Positions 1-5,168 are shown, counted from the first letter of the stretch. The stretch: DNA of 5,750 nucleotides from B2-G16 sp964528085 (GCA_964528085.1 CAZGRE010000062.1:1-5750), one strand, 5' to 3'. The notes: generated by a model from the sequence alone, not told the origin. A program made the numbers and translations.

Positions 1-12
1 AGGAACTCCACG

Positions 13-21
13 ACCTCCTTT
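13..21 (-). promoter_or_regulatory. Strong Shine-Dalgarno-like sequence at the left edge
   Basis: Read leftward on the minus strand, these bases spell AAAGGAGGT, a near-perfect complement to the 16S rRNA 3' end. A GTG at 11-9 is only 2 nt away, which is too close for a normal start, and no other good start codon lies in the last 12 bases. The start is therefore probably just outside the window. This would be the gene after the asparagine synthetase, transcribed in the same direction. The same bases read on the plus strand (CCTCCTTT) recall the 16S rRNA tail, but the preceding bases do not match it. Confidence 0.35.
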
Positions 22-88
22 ATATGCATTCGCAAGTGCAGGCCCCTTGACAGATCCGCTCGTTGTGCTTTGCCTTCTCCTTTCTTTG

Positions 89-126
89 AGCGCTTGCGGC
101 GCGGGGTATCCCGCGCCGCAAGCGCT
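89..126 (-). terminator. Perfect 17-bp hairpin directly after the synthetase stop codon
   Basis: Bases 89-105 are exactly complementary to 110-126, with a 4-base loop at 106-109. The stem is very GC-rich. It begins at the base next to the stop codon (129-127) of the minus-strand synthetase gene, so it forms at the very 3' end of that mRNA. No U-tract follows in the minus direction (the RNA continues CAAAGAAAGGAGAAGG), and none follows in the plus direction. It is therefore not a textbook intrinsic terminator. It may be a U-less terminator, a transcript 3'-end stabiliser or a processing site. Confidence 0.6.
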
Positions 127-1035
127 TCACAATGCGCCGGCCTCGCCGGGGACCTTGGGGAACAGGCGCGCTTCCCTTATGTGGGCAAGCCCGCAGATGT
201 AGCGGGTGAGCCGCTCGATCCCGATCCCGAACCCTGCCGAGGCCGGAAGCCCCTCCTCGGCGAACCGCAGGTAGGCGGCGAACCGCTCCGGCGGGATCCC
301 GTCCTGCGCCAACCGGCTGAGGATCCTCGGGAGGGTGTGCTCCCGCTCCCCTCCTGATAAGGCCTCCCCGTACCCCTCAGGGTAGATCAGGTCCATGTCG
401 AGGAGTATCCCCGGCCGGTCCGGGTCCTCGCGGTCGTAGAACTCGCGCACCGCTCGGGGAAAGTCGATCAGCCAAGCCGGTCCGGCAAGGGAGGAGGATA
501 AGGGTTCGTCGTAGTCCTCCCCGAACCGCTCGACCGCTTCCTGATAGGTGATGCGGGGAAACGGCCTCTCCGGCACGGTCAACGACCGTCCGAGTGAGTT
601 GAGCTCGGCGGAACAGCGCTTCAGCACCCCGGTTAGCACCGCGACGAACAGCCCCTCGCCGATCTCCATGATCTCGTCCCTGGTCGCGTCCCGCACCTCA
701 AGGTCGAGCTGGACGAACTCGGCGAGGTAGCGGCGGAGCGGCGCCCGTTCCTCCGGTTCCATCCGCACGTTCGGGGAGAACGCGAAGATCCGCGGGAGGG
801 TGCGGAGCGCGATCTGCTTGTGCAGGATCATGCTCTTCGTCAGGGTGTACGGGAGGCCGTAGTAATCGACCTTCCCGTCGTAGGTCTCGTGATGAAGCGG
901 GTCGGTCACCGGGGAGATGATGACCGGTAGGATCTCCACGAACCCCTGATCCCGCAGGTACTCCCCGGCCGCGCGCATGATCTCGCTCTTCACCCGCAAT
1001 ACGCTCGTCAGCTTCTCATCTTTACTAAACAACAT
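127..1035 (-). CDS. AsnRS-like asparagine synthetase (archaeal AS-AR type)
   Basis: This 302-residue protein is a class II aminoacyl-tRNA synthetase catalytic core with no anticodon-binding domain. Family knowledge: short AsnRS/AspRS paralogues of this type in archaea (Pyrococcus) make asparagine from aspartate and ammonia with ATP, and do not charge tRNA. Visible signs are LPVIISPVTDPL (about 36-47), TKSMILHKQ (66-74), the class II motif 2 region SPNVRME (87-93) followed by EFVQLDLEV (106-114), EFYDRE (198-203), the SGGERE loop (227-232) and motif 3 GIGIERL (270-276). From memory these segments line up closely with the Pyrococcus protein along the full length, and the length is normal for that type. 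The ATG at 1035 has an SD (AAGGAGAG, 1048-1041) 5 nt upstream. Expression is probably controlled by the Asn-rich leader ORF and SD-masking hairpin in its 5' leader. A non-translating AspRS/AsnRS paralogue with another substrate is the main alternative. The cytosolic role is inferred. Confidence 0.85.
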   Translation of the reverse strand: MLFSKDEKLTSVLRVKSEIMRAAGEYLRDQGFVEILPVIISPVTDPLHHETYDGKVDYYGLPYTLTKSMILHKQIALRTLPRIFAFSPNVRMEPEERAPLRRYLAEFVQLDLEVRDATRDEIMEIGEGLFVAVLTGVLKRCSAELNSLGRSLTVPERPFPRITYQEAVERFGEDYDEPLSSSLAGPAWLIDFPRAVREFYDREDPDRPGILLDMDLIYPEGYGEALSGGEREHTLPRILSRLAQDGIPPERFAAYLRFAEEGLPASAGFGIGIERLTRYICGLAHIREARLFPKVPGEAGAL

Positions 1036-1044
1036 TGTAACTCT

Positions 1045-1066
1045 CCTTAATAAGATTTATTAAAGG
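1045..1066 (-). promoter_or_regulatory. Hairpin masking the synthetase Shine-Dalgarno sequence
   Basis: On the minus-strand RNA, CCUU-U-AAUAA (1066-1057) pairs with UUAUUAAGG (1053-1045). This gives 9 base pairs with one bulged U and a 3-nt loop. The 3' arm includes AAGG (1048-1045), the first half of the synthetase SD AAGGAGAG (1048-1041). When folded, it would hinder ribosome binding. The stem is mostly A-U, so it should be weak and easily remodelled, as expected of a switchable element in a mesophile. In a hot habitat it would need help from other structure. Confidence 0.45.
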
Positions 1067-1113
1067 TGTTTGTTAAACCACGCTTAGGACGCGGCTGCAA
1101 ATGCAAAGCTAGC

Positions 1114-1122
1114 TGGAGTGGT
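1114..1122 (-). repeat. ACCACTCCA direct repeat, copy 2 (just after the leader-peptide stop)
   Basis: This is the same 9 bases as copy 1 at 1183-1175. The copy begins at the last base of the leader stop codon. Its first 8 bases (1122-1115) can pair with GGGGUGGU (1238-1231), the leader ORF's SD, with one G-U. A ribosome waiting at the stop codon would cover it. Confidence 0.5.
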
Positions 1123-1226
1123 TAATTATTCGCCCCGAAGGGGGCATTAGGATTGCGGGTGGATGGATTATTATTGGAGTGGTACTTCGAAAGTAAGGTC
1201 TCTACCTGCCGCTTAGGTCTTCTCAT
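1122..1226 (-). CDS. Asn-rich leader peptide upstream of asparagine synthetase
   Basis: This is a 34-codon ORF with an ATG at 1226-1224 and a TAA at 1124-1122. The peptide begins MRRPKRQVETLL, a basic start, continues SKYHSNNNPSTRN and ends PNAPFGANN. Seven of 34 residues are Asn (codons 18-20, 25, 27, 33, 34), all encoded AAU, whereas gyrB in the same window uses AAC for 26 of 27 Asn. An SD, GGGGUGG (1238-1232), sits 5 nt before the ATG and can pair with CACCUC of the 16S tail (one G-U). A promoter with a consensus -35 lies just upstream. The ORF ends 86 nt before the synthetase ATG. Family knowledge: leader peptides rich in the cognate amino acid sense charged-tRNA levels by ribosome stalling (trp, his, leu and thr operons). 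I infer that stalling at AAU codons when Asn-tRNA is scarce raises synthetase expression. The peptide itself probably has no other job. A chance ORF is possible but unlikely given the clustering and the function of the downstream gene. Confidence 0.75.
   Translation of the reverse strand: MRRPKRQVETLLSKYHSNNNPSTRNPNAPFGANN
1175..1183 (-). repeat. ACCACTCCA direct repeat, copy 1 (codons 15-18 of the leader ORF)
   Basis: This copy lies directly before the run of three Asn codons. Together with the base before it (UACCACUCC, 1184-1176) it can form 9 pairs with GGGGUGGUA (1238-1230), with one G-U. That would close a stem over the leader ORF's SD. A ribosome stalled on the AAU triplet would cover it, so the two copies could compete for the same partner depending on ribosome position. 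Confidence 0.5.
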
Positions 1227-1258
1227 CGCTACCACCCCTTTCCTTCGCGATCGGTCTG

Positions 1259-1287
1259 ACCATAGTCCCGGTCGGTCCCGTTGTCAA
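1259..1287 (-). promoter_or_regulatory. Sigma-70-type promoter for the leader and asparagine synthetase
   Basis: On the minus strand the -35 is TTGACA (1287-1282), a full consensus match. A spacer of exactly 17 nt (1281-1265) follows, then the -10 TATGGT (1264-1259), 4 of 6 matches. Transcription should start near 1252, about 14 nt before the leader ORF's SD. The geometry is convincing even though the -10 is imperfect. Confidence 0.65.
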
Positions 1288-1310
1288 GGTCTTCCGTCCG
1301 GTGTGATACG
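1281..1310 (+). promoter_or_regulatory. Possible divergent promoter for the beta-propeller gene
   Basis: TTGTCA (1281-1286, 5 of 6 matches to -35) is followed after 18 nt by a weak extended -10: TG at 1302-1303, one base, then GATACG at 1305-1310. The -35 overlaps the -35 of the minus-strand promoter, because TTGTCAA reads as TTGACA on the other strand. If it is real, the leader of the propeller gene would be about 65 nt. The -10 is poor, so this is tentative. Confidence 0.3.
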
Positions 1311-1329
1311 CGTTACAGAGGCTCAGTTT

Positions 1330-1347
1330 GGCGGGGTCCACCCCGCC
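1330..1347 (+). repeat. Perfect 7-bp GC hairpin in the 5' leader of the propeller gene
   Basis: GGCGGGG (1330-1336) and CCCCGCC (1341-1347) are exact complements around a TCCA loop. It lies about 23 nt upstream of the SD of the gene at 1383. No U-run follows on either strand, so it is not an intrinsic terminator. It may stabilise the mRNA 5' end or be a protein-binding site. No function can be read from it directly. Confidence 0.4.
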
Positions 1348-1382
1348 TCATAGAATGGCGATGTACCCGAAGGAGGGTCGAT

Positions 1383-2032
1383 ATGAAGAAAGGAAGCGTA
1401 CTTCTTGGTTTGTTTCTTGTGATACTGATCACATTCATCCTATCCGCTCAGGCTGCGTTACAGACCGGGTCGCTCACGAGTTGGGATCTCCCCTATGCAG
1501 AGGCGTTCCCTGCCGGGATCGCCCTCGGGGCGGACGGGGCGGTCTACNNNNNNNNNNNNNNNNNNNNNNNNNNNNNNNNNNNNNNNNNNNNNNNNNNNNN
1601 NNNNNNNNNNNNNNNNNNNNNNNNNNNNNNNNNNNNNNNNNNNNNNNGGAGACCCTGCAATGGATGGAGACGATCCAGAACGTCGCGATCTTCCAGGGGC
1701 TCCTCCCCTCTTCCGACGGGAGCATCTGGTTCGGGAACATCGTCGAGGGGGGGATCGGGCACTTCGATCCGGCGATCGGGCTCTCCGAGGTCTGGCGGAT
1801 CCCCGGGACCGGGGAGATATACGACCTCGCCTTCGGCGGCGATGGAAGGATCGTTTACACCGATCGGACCGCTGATGCGATAGGGGTGCTCGACACGGAG
1901 ACGGGCGAGGCGGCGATCTACAGGCTTTCCGCGGATTCGGAGCCGCTCTACCTGGCGATCGATCGGGACGGTACCGTCTGGTTCACCGCCGGTTCCGGGA
2001 ACTACATCGGGAGGCTCGTGATCTCAGATTAG
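1383..2032 (+). CDS. Secreted beta-propeller protein, Vgb/streptogramin-lyase-like repeats (interrupted by assembly gap)
   Basis: The ATG at 1383 has the SD AGGAGGG (1371-1377) 5 nt upstream. It opens a signal peptide: MKKGS, a hydrophobic stretch LLGLFLVILITFIL, then a probable cleavage site after SAQA. The 55 visible N-terminal residues end in the propeller-like GIALGADGAVY. After the gap, 127 residues in another frame run to the TAG at 2030-2032 and contain three similar repeats: SSDGSIWFGN with GGIGHFD, GGDGRIVYTD with AIGVLD, and DRDGTVWFTA with NYIGRL. This D-G-x-(I/V)-W-F and I-G pattern is typical of virginiamycin B lyase and related propellers. Vgb itself is about 300 residues with seven blades, so blades are missing in the gap. 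The two halves are one gene only by inference: same strand, same repeat style, one start and one stop. No lyase activity is claimed, since most such proteins are of unknown function and export suggests a periplasmic or surface role. Confidence 0.7.
1548..1647. other. Scaffold gap of exactly 100 N
   Basis: A run of exactly 100 N is the usual placeholder for an unknown gap length. The reading frames on either side do not join across it: 101 bases lie between the last complete codon at 1547 and the first complete one at 1649. This fits an arbitrary length rather than a real frameshift. Confidence 0.95.
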
Positions 2033-2199
2033 GGTTAGGGGCTTGCGAGCCGTCGGTGACGGAGGTACGTTCCTGATCGGCCCGCTCGGAGGCGGATGGA
2101 TTTCACCGCTACGGCCTTGATCTTCTTCCCGTCGATCGATGACCGATTCCCTTGCCGGGGGGTACTCATTTTCGGATAGTCGGTGTGAATGATAGGTTT

Positions 2200-2228
2200 T
2201 TGAAGTCCCAAGCGGATTTGGCTATAAT
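2200..2228 (+). promoter_or_regulatory. Near-consensus sigma-70-type promoter of the gyrB operon
   Basis: The -35 is TTGAAG (2200-2205, 4 of 6 matches), the spacer is 17 nt, and the -10 is a perfect TATAAT (2223-2228). The start site should fall about 2234-2237, only 8-11 nt before the ATG at 2245. The promoter probably drives gyrB and the three genes after it. The preceding 2033-2199 stretch shows no terminator with a U-run and no convincing gene. Confidence 0.8.
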
Positions 2229-2244
2229 TGGACCGGGTGGTGAC

Positions 2245-4155
2245 ATGGAAAGCCGAGCGCGGGAAGCGCAAGCCTATGAAGCCGATCAGATCAGGGTTCT
2301 CGAGGATCTAGAGCCGGTACGCCTCCGGCCCGGGATGTACATCGGGAGCACCGGTCAGGCCGGGCTGATGCACCTGATCGAGGAGGTCGTCGACAACTCG
2401 ATCGACGAGGCCCTGGCTGGGTTCTGCACTGAGATCAAGGTGATCGTCCATGCCGACAACCGGGTGACGGTCGAGGACAACGGGCGGGGGATGCCGGTCG
2501 GGATCCACCCCGAGACCGGTGTCCCGGCCGTCGAGCTCGTGATGACCACCCTCCACGCCGGGGGTAAGTTCGACAACAAGAGCTACCATGTAAGCGGGGG
2601 TCTGCACGGGGTCGGGGTCTCCGTCGTCAACGCCCTCTCCGAGCACCTCGTCGTCGAGGTGCACCGGAGCGGGAAGATCTACCGTCAGGAGTTCTCCCGG
2701 GGCGAGAAGCTGACCGAGCTTACGGTCGTCGGTGAGACGGACAGAACCGGGACGACGATCACCTTCCTCCCCGATTCCCAGATCTTCAAGGAGATCAGTT
2801 ACAGCTTCGCCAAGCTCTCCCACCGCCTCCGCGAGCTCTCTTACTTGAACGGAGGGCTTCTGATCGTCCTCGAGAACGAGGCGGCGGGGATCACGCGGCG
2901 GTTCCAGAACAAGGGCGGGATCCGCTCGTTCGTCGCGGAGCTGGCTGCGAAGAAGGAGCCCCTCCATCAGAAGCCGATCTACATCTCCGGGAAGGAAGGG
3001 GGGATCGAGGTCGAGATCGCGATGCAGTGGACGGGTGCGTACGATGAGGCGATCCACGCGTTCGCCAACAACATAAACACGGTCGACGGCGGGACGCACC
3101 TGACCGGGTTCAAGTCGGCCCTCACCAAGTTCCTGAACGACTACGGCCGGGAGAAGAAGATCCTCAGGAAGGACGACCCTAACCTCCGCGGGGAGGACAT
3201 CCGCGAGGGGCTTGTATCGATCATCTCGGTGAAGATCCCCAACCCCGAGTTCGAGGGGCAGACGAAGACGAAGCTCGGGAACCCCGAGGTGGCGAGCCTC
3301 GTCGGGAATATGCTGCAGGAGCAGCTTACCCTCTACTTCCAGAAGGACCCAAAGGTCGCCCGGATGATCATCGAGAAGTCGATCAGCGCCGGTCGGGCGC
3401 GGATGGCGGCGGCGAAGGCGCGGAAGATGGCGCGGCGGAAGGGTCCGCTCGCATCGACCGCCCTCCCCGGGAAGCTCGCCGACTGCTCGAACCGGGATCC
3501 GGCGAAGAGCGAGCTGTTCATCGTCGAGGGGGATTCGGCCGGAGGGAGCGCGAAGCAGGGGCGGGATAGGAACTTCCAAGCGATCCTCCCGTTGCGCGGG
3601 AAGGTCTTGAACGTGGAGAAGGCACGGCTGTCGAAGCTCCTCGATAACGCTGAGATCAAGGCGTTGATAACGGCGATCGGTACGGGGATCCGCGAGGAGT
3701 TCTCGCTCGAGCGGCTCCGCTACCACAAGCTGATCATCATGGCCGACGCCGACGTCGACGGGGCGCACATCTGCACCCTCCTTCTCACCTTCTTCTATCG
3801 CTTCCTGCAGAAGCTCGTCGAGAACGGGTACATCTACATCGCAAAGCCCCCCCTCTACCAGGTGAAGAACGGGAAGAAGACGGTCTACTTCCACACCGAC
3901 GAGGAGCTCGCGGAGTACCGGAACGAACATCCGGGAAACTTCACGGTCAAGCGGTTCAAGGGGCTCGGCGAGATGAACCCGAAGGAGCTGTGGGAGACGA
4001 CGATGGACCCGGAGAACCGCGTCTTAAAGAGGATCGAGATCCGCGATGCCCTCGAGGCGGATGAGATATTCTCGACCCTGATGGGGAGCGACGTCGCCCA
4101 ACGCCGCGACTTCATCTGGGAAAACAGCGACAAGATCACAGCCCTCGACATCTAA
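2245..4155 (+). CDS. gyrB: DNA gyrase subunit B
   Basis: This is the ATPase subunit of the type IIA topoisomerase that, with GyrA, introduces negative supercoils using ATP. It has 636 residues, normal for the short bacterial form without the Gammaproteobacterial insert. Domains in order: a GHKL ATPase with catalytic E47 and N51 in EEVVDNSIDEALAG, DNGRGMP (78-84) and GGLHGVGVSVVNALS (118-132); a transducer with the ATP-contacting QTKTKLG (339-345, K341); and a TOPRIM domain with EGDSAGGSA (428-436) and DADVDG (501-506), giving metal-binding E428, D501 and D503. The C-terminal KRFKGLGEMNP and RRDFI motifs are intact. PLRGKVLNVEKARL favours GyrB over ParE. I chose the ATG at 2245 because the frame can open earlier, at a TTG at 2152, but the promoter -10 lies inside that extension and homology begins just after 2245. 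The site GGTGGTGA just upstream is a modest SD. The next gene follows after 11 nt. Confidence 0.97.
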   Translation: MESRAREAQAYEADQIRVLEDLEPVRLRPGMYIGSTGQAGLMHLIEEVVDNSIDEALAGFCTEIKVIVHADNRVTVEDNGRGMPVGIHPETGVPAVELVMTTLHAGGKFDNKSYHVSGGLHGVGVSVVNALSEHLVVEVHRSGKIYRQEFSRGEKLTELTVVGETDRTGTTITFLPDSQIFKEISYSFAKLSHRLRELSYLNGGLLIVLENEAAGITRRFQNKGGIRSFVAELAAKKEPLHQKPIYISGKEGGIEVEIAMQWTGAYDEAIHAFANNINTVDGGTHLTGFKSALTKFLNDYGREKKILRKDDPNLRGEDIREGLVSIISVKIPNPEFEGQTKTKLGNPEVASLVGNMLQEQLTLYFQKDPKVARMIIEKSISAGRARMAAAKARKMARRKGPLASTALPGKLADCSNRDPAKSELFIVEGDSAGGSAKQGRDRNFQAILPLRGKVLNVEKARLSKLLDNAEIKALITAIGTGIREEFSLERLRYHKLIIMADADVDGAHICTLLLTFFYRFLQKLVENGYIYIAKPPLYQVKNGKKTVYFHTDEELAEYRNEHPGNFTVKRFKGLGEMNPKELWETTMDPENRVLKRIEIRDALEADEIFSTLMGSDVAQRRDFIWENSDKITALDI

Positions 4156-4166
4156 AAGGAGGGAAG

Positions 4167-4625
4167 ATGAGGGGTCATTCGGTATTGGCGGTCATCGGTA
4201 TCCTTCTTCTCGGGCTCGGGCTGAGCGCGGCCGGGACGACGGCCGGGATCGGGGTAGGGGTCGATCCGACCGGGATCTACATGTTCAGCGCGATCGTGGA
4301 GCTTCCGATCGGGGATAACCTCGACCTCCGCGCCGAAGGTGGGTTCGCCACAGGGGACTTGGCCGGCCTCCTTCTGGCGAGCGGGACGATCCTCTATCAC
4401 CGCCCGTTCCCATCGGTTGATCCGTTCATCGGCCTCGGTCTCGGCGGGGCGCTGACCCCGCCTCCGTTCACGACCGGCCTCGTCCTCGAGGGGGTGGCCG
4501 GGGTGAGGATATTCCCGTTCGATCCCCTGACCGTCTTCGTTCAGGTCCGCTATCTCGCCCGCTTCACCGGAATCGGCTGGACGAGCGGGCCGGTCTACGA
4601 AGGGGGGATAGGGATAAGGTTCTAG
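4167..4625 (+). CDS. Small outer-membrane beta-barrel protein
   Basis: The 152 residues start with a signal peptide: MRGH, a hydrophobic core VLAVIGILLLGLGL, and probable cleavage after SAAG around 20-23. The rest alternates in the manner of a membrane barrel. I count eight likely strands, for example GIYMFSAIVELPI (37-48), LDLRAEGGFA (52-61), DPFIGLGLGGA (85-95), LVLEGVAGVRIF (105-116), LTVFVQVRYLARF (121-133) and a last one ending GGIGIRF. A C-terminal Phe closing an amphipathic strand is the usual BAM insertion signal. An OmpA/OmpW-like eight-stranded fold is inferred; no named family was recognised. A very good SD, AAAAGGAGGG (4154-4163), overlaps the gyrB stop codon, and the stop TAG abuts the next ATG. 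The strong SD suggests higher translation than its neighbours. Confidence 0.65.
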   Translation: MRGHSVLAVIGILLLGLGLSAAGTTAGIGVGVDPTGIYMFSAIVELPIGDNLDLRAEGGFATGDLAGLLLASGTILYHRPFPSVDPFIGLGLGGALTPPPFTTGLVLEGVAGVRIFPFDPLTVFVQVRYLARFTGIGWTSGPVYEGGIGIRF

Positions 4626-5168
4626 ATGGGCCTGACGCTCGGGATCATCCTCGGGGGGATAACCCTCGTCTGGCTCGGATGGAACCTGACCCTCGATGCT
4701 CTCTGGCAGCCGACCGACCGGGTCACGGTGAGGCGGATCCTCCACCTCGCCCGGCTCAAGCCGGGCGAGAGGCTGATCGATCTCGGTTGCGGGGACGGGA
4801 GGATCGTTATCGCTGCCGCACGGGAGTTCGGGGCGGAGGCGATCGGGGTCGAGATCGATCCGTTCCGCGTCCTGTGGGCAAGAGCGTGGGTATCCCTCTG
4901 TCGCCTGTCGGACAGGGCGAGGATCGTCCGCGGGAACATGTACACGTTCGATCTCTCATCCGCCGACGTCGTCGTCCTTTTCCTGTCTGCGACCTCGAAC
5001 TTCCGCCTTCAGGACCGGCTCCGCCGCGAGCTTCGGCCGGGCGCGCGCGTCGTCTCCTACTACCATCCGATCTGGGGGTGGAAGCCGGATGCGGTCGGTG
5101 AGGGGAGGGACGGCTACCCGATCTACCTGTACCGGATCGGAGGGGAGGATGAAAAAGCGGCTGAGTGA
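4626..5168 (+). CDS. Membrane-anchored class I SAM methyltransferase, FAM173/ATPSCKMT-like
   Basis: The protein has 180 residues. An N-terminal membrane segment (about 3-20) is followed by QPTDRVTVRRIL and a Rossmann methyltransferase fold: motif I LIDLGCGDGRIVIAAA (50-65), the acidic ribose-binding end of strand 2 GVEIDPF (74-80), then NMYTFDLSSADVVVLFLSA (104-122) and LRRELRPGARVVSYYHPIWGW (132-152). The layout (short membrane anchor, DLGxGDGRIVIAAA, GVExxPF, DLS, and a final strand with P-x-W) recalls the FAM173 lysine methyltransferases. Human members of that family modify the ATP synthase c subunit and the ADP/ATP carrier. The substrate here is unknown; membrane-protein lysines are a reasonable guess. 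The ATG directly follows the previous TAG, with AAGGT (4616-4620) as a weak SD, so coupling to the barrel gene is likely. The last 20 bases overlap murE. Confidence 0.75.
   Translation: MGLTLGIILGGITLVWLGWNLTLDALWQPTDRVTVRRILHLARLKPGERLIDLGCGDGRIVIAAAREFGAEAIGVEIDPFRVLWARAWVSLCRLSDRARIVRGNMYTFDLSSADVVVLFLSATSNFRLQDRLRRELRPGARVVSYYHPIWGWKPDAVGEGRDGYPIYLYRIGGEDEKAAE

Larger units (their letters stand above)
1036..1252 (-). promoter_or_regulatory. Structured 5' leader of the asparagine synthetase mRNA, likely attenuator
   Basis: From the predicted start site near 1252 to the ATG at 1035 the transcript has about 215 nt of leader, unusual next to the 10-nt leader predicted for gyrB. It contains, in order: an SD (1238-1232); a 34-codon Asn-rich ORF; a hairpin inside that ORF (GCCCC at 1145-1141 with GGGGC at 1136-1132); two copies of ACCACTCCA that can each pair with the leader ORF's SD; a hairpin 1095-1077 (6 bp, two G-U) sharing bases with an alternative hairpin 1081-1066; and a hairpin 1066-1045 over the synthetase SD. 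I see no GC hairpin followed by a clean U-run. Control by hiding the SD therefore looks likelier than intrinsic termination, but that is inference. Confidence 0.6.

Noticed and set aside
1..24. Possible 3' end of 16S rRNA on the plus strand (CCTCCTTT)
   Set aside because: The bases before it do not match the conserved GGATCA or the helix 45 region; an SD on the minus strand is simpler.
47..75. TTGACA at 47-52 on the plus strand as a promoter -35
   Set aside because: The position 17 nt downstream reads TTGCCT, a poor -10, and transcription would run antisense into the synthetase gene with no matching ORF.
1175..1200. tRNA-like T-arm (TTCGAA) in the intergenic region
   Set aside because: Only about three base pairs surround the loop, and no acceptor or anticodon arm can be drawn on either strand.
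1225..1239. T-box-like motif on the minus strand (GGGGUGGUAGCG resembles the T-box core), in the leader of an amino-acid gene
   Set aside because: It lies only about 15 nt after the predicted transcription start, so there is no room for Stem I. The UGGU would not fit the G discriminator expected of tRNA-Asn, and no terminator with a U-run follows. It is better explained as the SD of the leader ORF.
1153..1353. Plus-strand 66-codon frame across the intergenic region
   Set aside because: It is antisense to the leader ORF, has no SD and no recognisable sequence, and the Asn clustering and promoter favour the minus strand.
2035..2169. Minus-strand 44-codon basic ORF (ATG at 2169) with fairly GC-rich third positions
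   Set aside because: There is no SD, no promoter, no recognised family, and several CGA codons unlike the neighbours. It could be a remnant, but it cannot be supported as a gene.
2308..3930. Long open frame antisense to gyrB
   Set aside because: This is a shadow of the strongly GC3-biased gyrB gene; its translation is a low-complexity mix of R, L, D and V with no motif.
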